Shown here: positions 19,259 to 28,305 of the stretch, piece by piece
How the letters are laid out: every line of letters begins with the position of its first letter
Position numbering within the stretch: position 1 is the first letter of the stretch
NCBI RefSeq assembly: GCF_030036535.1
Contig: NZ_CP080387.1
Span: forward strand, 2,929,046 to 2,993,045
Direction: 5' to 3'
DNA length: 64,000 nucleotides
DNA from: Agrobacterium cucumeris
Lineage (GTDB): Bacteria > Pseudomonadota > Alphaproteobacteria > Rhizobiales > Rhizobiaceae
Translations under genes and position numbers: made by a program
Notes under the pieces: model-generated
Told to the model about the DNA's origin: nothing
Seen by the model: the letters and a program-made list of their open reading frames with translations, nothing else
Database searches by the model: none

Positions 19259-19796
19259 GGCGGGCATAGATCATGGTGAGATGAGGCGTAAAAGATGATG
19301 CCGTAACAAAGGGAAGATTTGCCCGCCAAAGGGCGCGTTGCAATATCTTCACGAGAGCCTTGATTTCCGGCATGTCGCGGCTGCTTCGCAGCACCAGACT
19401 ATTGCGATTACCAAAAAGCGACGTTTCTTCGAAAGTGATAGGAACGGGCCGCGCATTGATTTCCCCCAGCGCCGCCTTCAGCCTGTTTATCAGCCCGTGA
19501 GGCACAGTCTCGAAACATCCGATACAGAGCAGCGTGATATGCAGAAGCTCTGCCGGATAGGCTGCACGCCTTGTCCGTCCTTCCGCATATTGTGAAGCAT
19601 TGGCAAAGATTCTATCGGCCACGGCTGCCGGCGGCTTCAACAATAAGAGAAGCTTGCTGCGAAATCGCGGATTAAAGCGCTGTATTTTTGGCGGCTCCAG
19701 CCCTTCAAAGAAAAGCTGCCTTACACCTCCCTTATCCGCCAACTCGAAACCCATGACGATGCTCCACGGCTTTTGCCAAGGCCGCGATATTATCAT
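19254..19796 (-). CDS. thpR: 2'-5' RNA ligase/2H phosphoesterase-family protein, C-terminus lost by frameshift
   Basis: The family carries two HxT/S motifs in a two-lobed fold and hydrolyses or ligates 2',5' or cyclic phosphodiester bonds in RNA. Both are present: HITLLCIG (about residue 106) and HLTMIY at the very end (about 172). The ORF stops six residues after the second motif, whereas the family continues for about 30 more; that missing part is present in another frame at 19163-19258. Thus the gene is probably disrupted, or carries a programmed shift or sequencing error. An internal ATG at 19751 has a better ribosome site (GGAG) than the first ATG. Confidence 0.75.
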   Translation of the reverse strand: MIISRPWQKPWSIVMGFELADKGGVRQLFFEGLEPPKIQRFNPRFRSKLLLLLKPPAAVADRIFANASQYAEGRTRRAAYPAELLHITLLCIGCFETVPHGLINRLKAALGEINARPVPITFEETSLFGNRNSLVLRSSRDMPEIKALVKILQRALWRANLPFVTASSFTPHLTMIYARR

Positions 19797-19884
19797 TGCC
19801 GGAAGAAATTAAAAGAACAAAAAGAGAACAATTGCATTCCCGACAGGCAGGGGAACTTCAGAAATAACCACATGGTGCATTGAG

Positions 19885-19913
19885 TTGACAATCTACCTAC
19901 TAGTTGGTAGGTA
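19885..19913 (+). promoter_or_regulatory. TetR promoter and operator
   Basis: A TTGACA -35 hexamer at 19885-19890 is followed 17 bases later by TAGGTA. Within this lies an inverted repeat, TACCTAC (19894-19900) and GTAGGTA (19907-19913), spacer of six, ending right at the first possible start codon. The overlap of operator and promoter fits autorepression. Confidence 0.72.
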
Positions 19914-20498
19914 ATGAATATGAAAAACCCACAAACCAAGGCCGATGAAATTCTTCGTTGCGCGCGTACTCTGATTGTAAGCGGCGGCTACAACAGTTTC
20001 AGCTACGCCGATATTTCCAGCGTGGTCGGCATTCGCAATGCCAGCATTCACCACCATTTCCCGAGCAAGTCAGACCTGGTCCGCAAACTGGTCGAGCAGT
20101 ACAGGCAGGAAGCTGCAGCCGGGCTCGCCGAGCTGGAGCGAAACATCTCCGACCCGCTCGAACAGCTTCGCGCCTATATCGGCTATTGGGAAGGCTGTAT
20201 CGCTGATGCGACCCATCCCTTCTGCATCTGCGCCCTGCTTGCCACTGAAATACCGGTCCTTCCCGAATCTGTGGTTCTTGAGGTGCGTGCGCATTTTCAA
20301 AGCCTCTCGGACTGGCTCACCGCCGTGCTGGAGCGCGGGGCTACCCAAGGGCGCCTTGTGCTGACAGGAACAGCGCGCACCAATGCCGAAATGTTCATGG
20401 CCACCGTGCATGGCGCGATGCTCTCGGCCCGCGCCCACGGTGATGCCGCAGCCTTTGGCGCGATAACCCGCCCCATGCTGGAGCGCATCACCGCTTGA
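19914..20498 (+). CDS. TetR-family transcriptional regulator
   Basis: A 194-residue TetR protein: HTH at about 13-58 (EILRCARTLIVSGGYNSFSYADISSVVGIRNASIHHHF, quoted only in part by position), then an all-helical ligand domain with a cysteine-containing segment (HPFCICALLATE). Start is the ATG at 19914, or the ATG two codons on at 19920, which has a better-placed GGTAGG site. The downstream membrane protein gene, 146 bases on, is a possible target. Confidence 0.92.
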   Translation: MNMKNPQTKADEILRCARTLIVSGGYNSFSYADISSVVGIRNASIHHHFPSKSDLVRKLVEQYRQEAAAGLAELERNISDPLEQLRAYIGYWEGCIADATHPFCICALLATEIPVLPESVVLEVRAHFQSLSDWLTAVLERGATQGRLVLTGTARTNAEMFMATVHGAMLSARAHGDAAAFGAITRPMLERITA

Positions 20499-20644
20499 AA
20501 ATGAAACGTCGCGAGGGAGGTGAATGCATGACCTGAGCGACATCCCGACCCGGTAAATAGACAGCATTACGCTTCCAGATCAGTCTTCAACAGTCTGCTT
20601 CCCCCGGCCGCCATCGCCCCTGTGGAAGAGAAAGGCAATCTCTC

Positions 20645-21133
20645 ATGTTCGGAATTTCTCCGCTTGGCTGGGTCCACACACTCGGCAGCCTGCCCGCCAT
20701 TCCCGTGGCCATTTACATGTTTGCCCGTCACGGTCGGATCGTTCCCCGATCCGGGCCGGGCGCCATCTATTTTGTGTCCATGCTGATTGGCGCAGTGACG
20801 GCGTTCCTCGTGGCGCATCAGCCGGTCAGCTACGCCATTGGCGCGCTGACCATCCTGTTCCTGCTCGCAGGTTACGGAATTGAGCGCATACTCGGCTCAA
20901 CGCGCATCGCCAGATATATAGAAACCATCTGTCTGAGTGTGAGCGCATTTCTCCTGATGGTACCGACGGCGACCGAGACCCTGCGCCGTGTTCCGGATGG
21001 TCATCCCTTTGTTACCGATTTGAAATCGCCGCTGCTTCTCGGCGTTCAGGGCGGGTTGCTGGCGATCCTCGTGGTTGGCCTGACCGCCCAGATCATCTAC
21101 CTCGCAAGACAAAACAGAAACGCCGCGAGCTAG
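20645..21133 (+). CDS. Four-to-five-helix membrane protein (DUF2306-like)
   Basis: A 162-residue integral membrane protein starting MFGISPLGWVHTLGSLPAI, with hydrophobic segments at about 10-27, 40-60, 64-84, 95-107 and 130-152. The WVHT opening and helix layout resemble DUF2306-type membrane proteins; function unknown. A ribosome site (AAGG, seven bases upstream) supports the start. It follows the TetR gene in the same direction and may be its target. Confidence 0.72.
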   Translation: MFGISPLGWVHTLGSLPAIPVAIYMFARHGRIVPRSGPGAIYFVSMLIGAVTAFLVAHQPVSYAIGALTILFLLAGYGIERILGSTRIARYIETICLSVSAFLLMVPTATETLRRVPDGHPFVTDLKSPLLLGVQGGLLAILVVGLTAQIIYLARQNRNAAS

Positions 21134-21141
21134 TCGCGGCG
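21111..21141 (-). terminator. guaA terminator, overlapping the stop of the facing gene
   Basis: Perfect 8-bp stem (21121-21128 with 21134-21141). On the minus strand it is followed by TTTCTGTTTTG, so it serves guaA. The loop (21129-21133) includes the TAG stop of the plus-strand membrane gene. Confidence 0.75.
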
Positions 21142-21171
21142 TCATCGTCGAAGCTATGCCTATTGTAGTTG

Positions 21172-22749
21172 TTATTCCCACTCGATCGTGCCGGGCGGCT
21201 TGCTCGTCACGTCGTAGACAACACGGTTGATGCCGCGCACTTCGTTGATGATGCGGGTTGCCGCGCGGCCGAGGAAATTCATGTCGTAGGGATAGAAATC
21301 CGCCGTCATGCCATCCACCGAGGTCACGGCGCGCAGCGCGCAGACGAAGTCATAGGTGCGGTAGTCGCCCATGACGCCGACGGTCTGCACCGGCAGCAGC
21401 ACGGCAAAGGCCTGCCAGATGGTGTCATAGAGACCGGCCTTGCGGATTTCGTCGAGATAGATCGCATCCGCCTTGCGCAGAATATCGAGCTTCTCGCGGG
21501 TGATCGCGCCGGGGCAGCGGATCGCCAAACCCGGGCCGGGGAAGGGATGGCGGCCGATGAAGCTTTCCGGCAGGCCGAGTTCACGGCCAAGCGCGCGGAC
21601 CTCATCCTTGAAAAGCTCACGCAGCGGCTCAACGAGCTGCATGTTCATGCGCTCGGGAAGGCCGCCGACATTGTGGTGGCTCTTGATGGTGACGGACGGG
21701 CCGCCGGAGAAGGAAACACTTTCGATGACGTCAGGATAAAGCGTGCCCTGCGCCAGGAACTTCGGTGCGCCTTTGCCATCGGCGGCGATCTTGGCCGCTT
21801 CGGCCTCGAAGACTTCGATGAACAGACGACCGATGGTCTTGCGCTTTGCTTCCGGATCGGAAACGCCCGAGAGTTCGCCGAGGAACAGATCGGCTGCGTC
21901 AACATGAACAAGCGGAATATTGTAATGGTCGCGGAACATGCCGACGACCTGCTCGCTTTCGCCAAGCCGCATCAGGCCATGGTCGACGTAGACGCAGGTC
22001 AGCTGGTCGCCGATCGCTTCATGGATGAGGATGGCCGCAACCGAGGAATCGACGCCGCCGGAGAGTGCGCAGAGCACGCGGCCGGTGCCGACCTGATCGC
22101 GGATCTTGCGGATCATCTCGGCGCGATAAGCCGCCATCGTCCAGTCGGATTTCAAGCCAACGATCTTGTGCACGAAGTTGGACAGCAGCTTGCCGCCGTC
22201 AGGCGTGTGCACCACTTCCGGGTGGAACATGGTGGTGTAATAGTGGCGCGCCTCGTCGGCTGCGATGGCGAAAGGTGCGTTCTCCGAGGTCGCGATGACC
22301 TCGAAACCTTCCGGCAGCTTCGTCACGCGGTCGCCATGGCTCATCCAGACCGGATAGCTCTTGCCCTGTTCCCAGAAGCCGTCGAACAGCGGGCTTGCCT
22401 TCTTGATGTCGATATCGGCGCGGCCGAATTCCGCCGCATGGCCGCCCTCGACCAAACCGCCGAGCTGCGTGCAGAGCGTCTGCTGGCCGTAGCAGATGCC
22501 GAGGATCGGAACCTTGCTGTCGAACACCGCCTGCGGCGCGCGCGGGCTGCCTTCCGTTGTCACGGATGCGGGGCCGCCGGAGAAGATCACGCCCTTGGGC
22601 TGCAGCTTCTCAAACGCCTCTGCGGCATTCTGGAACGGATGGATTTCGCAATAGACCCCGGCTTCGCGGATGCGGCGCGCAATGAGCTGCGTCACCTGGC
22701 TGCCGAAATCGATGATGAGAATGCTGTCGGGATGGGCTATCTGGGTCAT
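21172..22749 (-). CDS. guaA: GMP synthase (glutamine-hydrolysing)
   Basis: Converts XMP to GMP using glutamine and ATP, last step of guanine nucleotide synthesis. The 525 residues contain a class I amidotransferase domain (GICYGQQTL nucleophile Cys, about residue 84; MFHPEVVHT His/Glu), the ATP pyrophosphatase loop ([15 protein letters not shown], about 231-245) and the C-terminal dimerisation domain ending [11 protein letters not shown]. Length is usual. Confidence 0.99.
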   Translation of the reverse strand: MTQIAHPDSILIIDFGSQVTQLIARRIREAGVYCEIHPFQNAAEAFEKLQPKGVIFSGGPASVTTEGSPRAPQAVFDSKVPILGICYGQQTLCTQLGGLVEGGHAAEFGRADIDIKKASPLFDGFWEQGKSYPVWMSHGDRVTKLPEGFEVIATSENAPFAIAADEARHYYTTMFHPEVVHTPDGGKLLSNFVHKIVGLKSDWTMAAYRAEMIRKIRDQVGTGRVLCALSGGVDSSVAAILIHEAIGDQLTCVYVDHGLMRLGESEQVVGMFRDHYNIPLVHVDAADLFLGELSGVSDPEAKRKTIGRLFIEVFEAEAAKIAADGKGAPKFLAQGTLYPDVIESVSFSGGPSVTIKSHHNVGGLPERMNMQLVEPLRELFKDEVRALGRELGLPESFIGRHPFPGPGLAIRCPGAITREKLDILRKADAIYLDEIRKAGLYDTIWQAFAVLLPVQTVGVMGDYRTYDFVCALRAVTSVDGMTADFYPYDMNFLGRAATRIINEVRGINRVVYDVTSKPPGTIEWE

Positions 22750-22832
22750 GGCGAGCCTTTAAAGAAAATGGCGGCTTTAGGCAACCCGCAAGCGGGCATC
22801 AACCAGCGGAAATTTGCGAAAATCGCAAGGTT

Positions 22833-23471
22833 TCAAAGGGCGATCACGCCCTCCTCAATGGCGCGGCAAAGCCGGTGGATGGCATCTGCCAGCTTTTCGT
22901 CGATGATATGCAGATACTCCGTCCAGTCGTCCACGTGGTTCACATCCGCCTTGCCATCTGAAATACCGCGCAGGCTGATGAGCGGCACACCGAAACGCTG
23001 GCAGGCCCTCAAAACGGCAAAGGTCTCCATTTCCACCATATCGGCATCGATCGCGCCATAGGCAGCGCCGGAAACCACGTTGCCGCCGGTGGAAAGCCGC
23101 GCCTCGGCAATATCGGGTATGCGGAAGGGGAGCGCCACCTCGGCCGGCAGGTCTAGAAACGGCGTGCGTCCCTTTTCAAAACCGAAGGGCGAGGCGTCCA
23201 TGTCGCGATAGGACACCGAAATCGCCTGATAGATGCCGGTCTGTTCCAGCGTCCGCGAGCCGGCTGAGCCGAGTGAAACGACGAGATCAGGCAGATGATC
23301 CGCCGCATCGAGACCGGCAAGAACCGCCGTCACCGAAATCGCCGCCTCGACCGGGCCGACGCCGGTCATGAGGGGAGAAATTCTTGCCTGCAGATGAGGA
23401 CCATATTCGGCCGAGGCCGCCATGACGAAAAGAACGGATTTATCCGCGACATGCAAAAGCCGGTAGCTCAT
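22833..23471 (-). CDS. mtnN: 5'-Methylthioadenosine/S-adenosylhomocysteine nucleosidase
   Basis: A 212-residue nucleosidase of the MTAN/Pfs group that cleaves MTA or SAH to adenine. The substrate segment VEMETFAV (about 149-156) and the catalytic Asp in RGISDGKAD (about 172-180) are intact, and the TGVGPVEAA phosphate-loop analogue is at 36-44. It is somewhat shorter than E. coli Pfs (232). The start overlaps the stop of the thioesterase gene (ATGA), indicating coupling. Confidence 0.9.
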   Translation of the reverse strand: MSYRLLHVADKSVLFVMAASAEYGPHLQARISPLMTGVGPVEAAISVTAVLAGLDAADHLPDLVVSLGSAGSRTLEQTGIYQAISVSYRDMDASPFGFEKGRTPFLDLPAEVALPFRIPDIAEARLSTGGNVVSGAAYGAIDADMVEMETFAVLRACQRFGVPLISLRGISDGKADVNHVDDWTEYLHIIDEKLADAIHRLCRAIEEGVIAL

Positions 23472-23917
23472 CCGGTAATATCCTCGCGTCCCTTCACCAC
23501 CATCATCGTGCCAGTCATGGAGGCGATCAGCTTCGCGGGACCGTCGGCAAGGGCATAAGCCCGGCCATCGGCAACGATCAGGTTGTTGCCGGGCTTGATG
23601 ATCTCGCCGCGAAACAGGAACCGCTCACCGCGGCCCGGCGACATGAGGTTGACCTTGAACTCGATGGTCAAAAGCGAAGCTTCCGGTTCGATGATCGTAT
23701 AGGCGGCATAGGTGCAGGCCGTATCCAGACCGGCGGCGATGACGCCGGCATGCAATATGCCATGCTGCTGCGTCAGCTTTTCATGGAAGGGTAGTTCGAT
23801 TTCCACCAGCCGGTGTTCGATACGGCTGATCTCAGCATCGATTGCCTGCACCACGCCCTGTCGCGCAAAGCTTCTTTCTATCCGCTGACGAAAATCGCCG
23901 GGATCCGTGATCTCCAT
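23468..23917 (-). CDS. PaaI-type hotdog thioesterase
   Basis: A 149-residue single-hotdog protein. The active-site helix region HGILHAGVIAAGLDTACTYA (about 52-71) and the LTIEFKVNLMSPGRGE strand pattern are typical of PaaI/YbgC-like acyl-CoA thioesterases. The acyl substrate is unknown. Overlaps the nucleosidase gene by four bases, so it is the first gene of a two-gene operon. Confidence 0.9.
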   Translation of the reverse strand: MEITDPGDFRQRIERSFARQGVVQAIDAEISRIEHRLVEIELPFHEKLTQQHGILHAGVIAAGLDTACTYAAYTIIEPEASLLTIEFKVNLMSPGRGERFLFRGEIIKPGNNLIVADGRAYALADGPAKLIASMTGTMMVVKGREDITG

Positions 23918-23999
23918 GGCCTACCTGCCTGCTTTAAGTCCCATCGCAAACTGACATGGCGCGTGGCGGCAGGCAAGGCAAGGGCCGGGCAGGGAGAAA

Positions 24000-24452
24000 T
24001 TAGTTCAGGATGCCGATACTCGCATTCAGCACTGTGGCAAAGGCAACCCACAACGCATAGGGCACGAAAAGCCACATGGATATGCGGTCACGGCGATAGG
24101 TAAGGGCTATGAACGCCAAAATGCACACCAGCATCGGAATGATGATGATCAGGGCGCCCGCCGGACTTTGCATGCCGAAAAAGATCGGCGACCACAGGAA
24201 ATTCAGCACCATCTGGGTGAACCAGAGGCGCATGCGCGTTCCCATCCGCTTCCTGATCCATGTGCGTGCACCGGCGATACCGATCAGCACGTAAAGCGTG
24301 GTCCAGACCGGGCCGAAGATCCAGTTGGGCGGATTGAAGAATGGTTTCTGCAGCGACTGATACCATTCACCCGGCACATTGTTCACGCCGATCAGAGCCC
24401 CGATGGCAACAACGACAACCACAAAAACAATATACACGGTCAGGTTTTTCAT
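24000..24452 (-). CDS. tspO: TspO/MBR-family protein
   Basis: A 150-residue five-helix membrane protein of the TspO (bacterial peripheral benzodiazepine receptor-like) family. The signature W/P-rich motifs are visible: GEWYQSLQKPFFNPPNWIFGP (about residues 28-48) and the final WVAFATVLNASI with the conserved Asn. Members bind porphyrins and affect tetrapyrrole or stress responses. It is on its own between the thioesterase and the imelysin cluster. Confidence 0.94.
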   Translation of the reverse strand: MKNLTVYIVFVVVVVAIGALIGVNNVPGEWYQSLQKPFFNPPNWIFGPVWTTLYVLIGIAGARTWIRKRMGTRMRLWFTQMVLNFLWSPIFFGMQSPAGALIIIIPMLVCILAFIALTYRRDRISMWLFVPYALWVAFATVLNASIGILN

Positions 24453-24503
24453 GACGCATCAAATGCGCCTGCCGGGCTTTTGTTCCCGTGCCTTTTCAGT
24501 ATT

Positions 24504-25598
24504 TTAGCTGGAGATACGCACGATATGCTGGTCCCATGCCACGTCGCTGCGCAGCGCTTCGAAAAATCCGTCATAGGAAGAAACCGCAATGCCCTTGGCG
24601 GCGGGGGCAACGCCTGCTGCTTCGCGCACGCTTACCTCTGAAACCACCCGCCCGGTTTTCGTATCCAGTGTCACGGCGGCATTGCCATTGGGCGAGGTCA
24701 GGCCCACCAGTCCCTCGCGCCGATTGACGGCGATGGCTCCAACATAATTGGCAAGGCGCACCGTCGTTTCCTCCGGCAGATCGACGAAGGCCAAGTCCTC
24801 GCCCCTGGCAAAATGGCCGACCAGCGGCGGCAGATCGTTGCGCGGCCCCTCATATTGGCAGGCGAACCAGATGCGGCCGTCATCGCCAAGATCGACATGG
24901 CGGGTGGAAAGCTGCCGCAGCCGGTCCGGCATCGTATGTTTCTGGATCAACTGCCCGGTTGCGGCGTCCAGAAGCACGAGAGACGGCTGCATGCTGTCGA
25001 TATTGAGTTTGGTGCGGCCGAAATCCGGATGGGTTTCGATGCCGCCATTGGCGATCACGATCAGCCGCCCGTCATCGCTCACCGTCATGTCATGCGTACC
25101 GACGCCATGCGCGTCATATTCACCGATGCGGGTAAATCCGTTTTTGGCGTCGTACAATCCGATAACACCGCGATTGCCGTCAAAGTCGTTTTCGCTGGCA
25201 TAGCAGATCGCCCCGTCGGGTGAAAATTGCCCGTGGCCATAAAAATGGCGGTTCTCCGGCGTGTGCATCACGATCGGCTCGCGGTGCCGCGCGGGATCGA
25301 AAGCCATGAAGAAGGTGCCGGGTCGGCGCGCAAAGGCCACCGTCATGCCGGTCGCGTGGCTCGTCGCCATTCCATGGGCGCGGGCGGGAAGCGCAACGCG
25401 GTCGATGATCTCGCCGCGTTCGCTCACCGTCGCAATGCCGTAGGAGCCGTCACGGGCGCGGAAGGCGGAGGCAAAGACCGCGTCTGCCCGTTCCAGCGCA
25501 TGAAGTGAACGGGGAGCCAACGCAGCAAGGAAGGGAATACCCGCCGCTTTGATGAAGCTGCGCCGATCTATCAGCATCCGCTTGGCGCCTGATATCAT
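24504..25598 (-). CDS. DUF1513 protein with twin-arginine signal, last gene of the imelysin cluster
   Basis: A 364-residue predicted periplasmic beta-propeller-like protein. A Tat signal begins it: DRRSFIKAAG (the two Arg at about 12-13), a hydrophobic stretch and a likely cleavage after LHA. The body has repeated blade-like segments (e.g. YGHGQFSPDGAICYASEND, about 120-138). DUF1513 genes often travel with imelysin and di-haem genes in iron-responsive clusters. The start at 25598 has GGGGA upstream; it is four bases after the imelysin stop. Confidence 0.87.
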   Translation of the reverse strand: MISGAKRMLIDRRSFIKAAGIPFLAALAPRSLHALERADAVFASAFRARDGSYGIATVSERGEIIDRVALPARAHGMATSHATGMTVAFARRPGTFFMAFDPARHREPIVMHTPENRHFYGHGQFSPDGAICYASENDFDGNRGVIGLYDAKNGFTRIGEYDAHGVGTHDMTVSDDGRLIVIANGGIETHPDFGRTKLNIDSMQPSLVLLDAATGQLIQKHTMPDRLRQLSTRHVDLGDDGRIWFACQYEGPRNDLPPLVGHFARGEDLAFVDLPEETTVRLANYVGAIAVNRREGLVGLTSPNGNAAVTLDTKTGRVVSEVSVREAAGVAPAAKGIAVSSYDGFFEALRSDVAWDQHIVRISS

Positions 25599-25602
25599 CG
25601 GT

Positions 25603-26724
25603 TCAGTCCCCGTCGGCGAAGGAAAAGCCGGAGCTGAGGCCGATGGCGCCGCCATATTGGTCATTGAGGCGATAGATCAGGTCTTTGCCGTTGAGGAGCA
25701 GATAATCCACCTTGGCGCGCTGATCATCCTTGTCCAGTGCCTTTTCGACATTCGTATCGATCGTTCCGGAAATGCGGATCATCGATTTGGCGATGAAGTC
25801 GATGGAATTGACGATGGAGCGCTGGTCGGGTGGCACGAGTTCGACCATATCGGCGGTGTGCAGCAGGGTCTGAACGGCCTTGATGTTTGCCGAAATGCTT
25901 TTCCACGTCAGGCCGGAGCGCCAGTAAATGGCGGTGCGGGGAAAACGCGCCTTGTCCGGCCCCTTGTAGAAGGTTTCGATCCGTTGGTCGCGGATCGCCT
26001 CTGAGCCATGCACGAGAATGCCGAGCAGGGCAACCAGGGCCTCGCGCTCGTCTCGAAAGACGGGATTGTCCGGCCCCGGCTTGGTCCAGTTTTTCTGCGC
26101 GCCGTCAGGGGCGTTCCAGCTGTCGGAAAGCTCGGCCGCCACATTGGCGATATTGCCGGCGATGGCTGCGCCGAAGCGGCAGCGGAAATCGCCCTTTTTG
26201 TCGAGCAGTTCTTCCGCGCCAGTGCCGTAAAGCACGAATTCCAGCGCGCCAAGCCCCTGTGCCGCGACGCTCTTGCCCTTCAGGCCCTCGGCGCTGGTGA
26301 CGCTTTCATCCTTTTCGGAGAGGTAACGCTGCACCTGTTTCAGTCCGAGGCCCTTTTTGTCGGGGTAATAAAGCACCCTTTCGAAACGGTTCTGCTCGAT
26401 GACAGGACCGACCCGCACGATCTCGATGGTCGACCAGTTCGCCACGGTATCGGCAAAGGCTGCTTTGGCCGCCTCATCCGTTGTCTTGGAGGGCGCGGCG
26501 CAGAAGGCCTTCATGCTGCCTTCCAGCCTGTCTGCGGATTGCCGGAAGTGATCGTAGCCGGGGCGAATGAAGCCGTTTACCGCCTTTTCCATAACGCTGC
26601 GCACCTGTGCGGGGTCGAGCGGCGGCGGCGGCATCAGTTCCACATCCTGTGCCATCACCGGTTGATTGGTCAAAAGCAGCAGCACGGAAACAAGGCCGGA
26701 TATTTTTCGCATGGCATTTTTCAT
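25603..26724 (-). CDS. Imelysin-family periplasmic protein lacking the metal-motif histidine
   Basis: A 373-residue all-helical imelysin-like protein (peptidase M75-related, no real peptidase activity expected) with an N-terminal signal peptide (LVSVLLLLTNQPVMAQ, about 11-26). Aligned by eye with the first imelysin of this cluster, the HxxE motif here reads GALE in GLGALEFVLYG (about 157-167), so the metal His is Gly. The start ATG (26724) shares one base with the stop of the di-haem gene (TGATG), with GGAG eight bases before; a TTG one codon earlier is less likely. Its role is probably binding or scaffolding. Confidence 0.88.
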   Translation of the reverse strand: MKNAMRKISGLVSVLLLLTNQPVMAQDVELMPPPPLDPAQVRSVMEKAVNGFIRPGYDHFRQSADRLEGSMKAFCAAPSKTTDEAAKAAFADTVANWSTIEIVRVGPVIEQNRFERVLYYPDKKGLGLKQVQRYLSEKDESVTSAEGLKGKSVAAQGLGALEFVLYGTGAEELLDKKGDFRCRFGAAIAGNIANVAAELSDSWNAPDGAQKNWTKPGPDNPVFRDEREALVALLGILVHGSEAIRDQRIETFYKGPDKARFPRTAIYWRSGLTWKSISANIKAVQTLLHTADMVELVPPDQRSIVNSIDFIAKSMIRISGTIDTNVEKALDKDDQRAKVDYLLLNGKDLIYRLNDQYGGAIGLSSGFSFADGD

Positions 26725-28247
26725 CAAAGGGACTCCAGAAAAGCCAGCAAAGCCTGCCGGTCGGATTTTTGCAAGACGGCAAAGGCATCGCGCGCTTTTT
26801 GCCCTTCACCACCGTGCCACAATATCGCTTCCGTCAGGCTGCGCGCGCGCCCGTCATGCAGGTAAAAACCGTTGCCATTGATGCTCTGCGTCAGGCCGAT
26901 GCCCCAGAGCGGCTGGGTGCGCCACTGCCGCCCATTCGCCTCACCCACCTGCTGGCCATCGGCAAGCTCCTCTCCCATGTCATGCAAGAGGAAATCCGAA
27001 TAGGGCCAGATCAACTGGAAAGAATGCATCGGGTCGCTGGCATCGCGGCGGGTCACGAATTTCGGCGTGTGGCAGGCCGTGCAGCCGGAGGTGTAAAACA
27101 GCTGCTTGCCCTGCAGAACGGTCGGGTCACCGGCATTGCGCCGCTGCGGCACGGCGAGGTTTTCGGTGTAGAAGGTCACGAGATCGAGAACAGGGTCAGG
27201 AGCTTCCACCGGCCCCAGCCGCGGCTGCACGCCGGTCGGCATGGCCAGACAGTCCTTCTGGGCATCGGTGCAATCGCCATAGGCGTTCGGCGCATCTGGT
27301 GTGGAGATGCCGATATCTTGGGAGAAGGCGCTGGCGCTCTGATCGCGCACGCTTGCATTCTGGGCTTTCCAGCCGAACCGTCCGAGTTTCACTTTGCCGG
27401 TGCGATGATCCCTGACCCATGCCGGGCGCCCGGCAATACCATCGCCATTTTTGTCATCAGGGTCGGCTTTGGCCAGAATATCGGCCTCGCTGATCGCCTC
27501 GATCAGGCCAAGCCCGAGTGTGGGCATGGCGATACGCGCCGAAAGTGTCGTGTCGGTGCCGAGCGGGCCGTAGTTGAGGTCCGCTACGGCATAGGTGGGC
27601 TTGCGCAGCATCACCATTTCGCCATCCGCAAGCCGAACCGGCGTTTCAATGTAGTTGATGACCGGCCTGCCCTCGGCGGCAAGGCCGGGAATGGCGAGGT
27701 TTTGAAGCTGGTGACCATAGGTCTCGTCGGGAAAACTCAGCACCTCGTGGCGCGCAATCGCGGCCCGTTCCGCTTCGTTTCGGGCCGGTCGCGCCAGCCG
27801 CAGAAACAGCGATACGGCGTCTTCCCCGGCGAGAGGTGGGCGGCCCCTGCCGTCCTTCACATGGCAGGTCTGGCAGGATCGGGCATTATAAAGCGGCCCC
27901 AGCCCGTCCGATGCCTGGGTGGAGGAGGGAGAGGAGACCCAGAGCTTCTGGAACAGCGCATTGCCGAGCTTGAAATCCTGCTTCCGCTCGAAGGGCATGG
28001 TGGCGGAAGGATGCGAAAATGCGCCGCTGTCGGGTTTGTTGGCGCTGGTTGTCGCGCCACCGGACATGGCCTCGAAGGGCTCCGGTTTCGTAAAATCCGT
28101 CGTCGGCGCGGTCACGGCCTCAACACGGCTGCGGTCTTTCTCCGTCAGATCATCACGCAACGGCGCGGCAAGCGTTGCCGATGCCAGAAGACAGGCTGCC
28201 CCGGCGAAGAAAAACGGCTTGCGGATCGGCAGCAGTGACAATTCCAT
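26724..28247 (-). CDS. Di-haem oxidoreductase-like c-type cytochrome (DHOR family)
   Basis: A 507-residue exported protein with a signal peptide (KPFFFAGAACLLASATLAA, about 10-28) and two haem c motifs, CQTCH at 125-129 and CTACH at 389-393. A Ca-binding-like DPDDKNGDG loop is at 262-270. This is the family sometimes called thiol oxidoreductase; electron-transfer chemistry is expected, the substrate is not known. It lies between two imelysin genes, consistent with a redox partner for metal handling in the periplasm. An ORF extension of 66 codons upstream is not supported. Confidence 0.9.
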   Translation of the reverse strand: MELSLLPIRKPFFFAGAACLLASATLAAPLRDDLTEKDRSRVEAVTAPTTDFTKPEPFEAMSGGATTSANKPDSGAFSHPSATMPFERKQDFKLGNALFQKLWVSSPSSTQASDGLGPLYNARSCQTCHVKDGRGRPPLAGEDAVSLFLRLARPARNEAERAAIARHEVLSFPDETYGHQLQNLAIPGLAAEGRPVINYIETPVRLADGEMVMLRKPTYAVADLNYGPLGTDTTLSARIAMPTLGLGLIEAISEADILAKADPDDKNGDGIAGRPAWVRDHRTGKVKLGRFGWKAQNASVRDQSASAFSQDIGISTPDAPNAYGDCTDAQKDCLAMPTGVQPRLGPVEAPDPVLDLVTFYTENLAVPQRRNAGDPTVLQGKQLFYTSGCTACHTPKFVTRRDASDPMHSFQLIWPYSDFLLHDMGEELADGQQVGEANGRQWRTQPLWGIGLTQSINGNGFYLHDGRARSLTEAILWHGGEGQKARDAFAVLQKSDRQALLAFLESL

Positions 28248-28305
28248 GGAAATCAGGAGCGCATGGGAGAAACGGGCCGCAGTGCATTGCGGCCCGTCTT
28301 GCCGC

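Noticed and set aside
21169..23061. Long plus-strand ORF over guaA and the nucleosidase
   Set aside because: Antisense to two well-identified genes; composition is typical of a shadow frame in GC-rich DNA.
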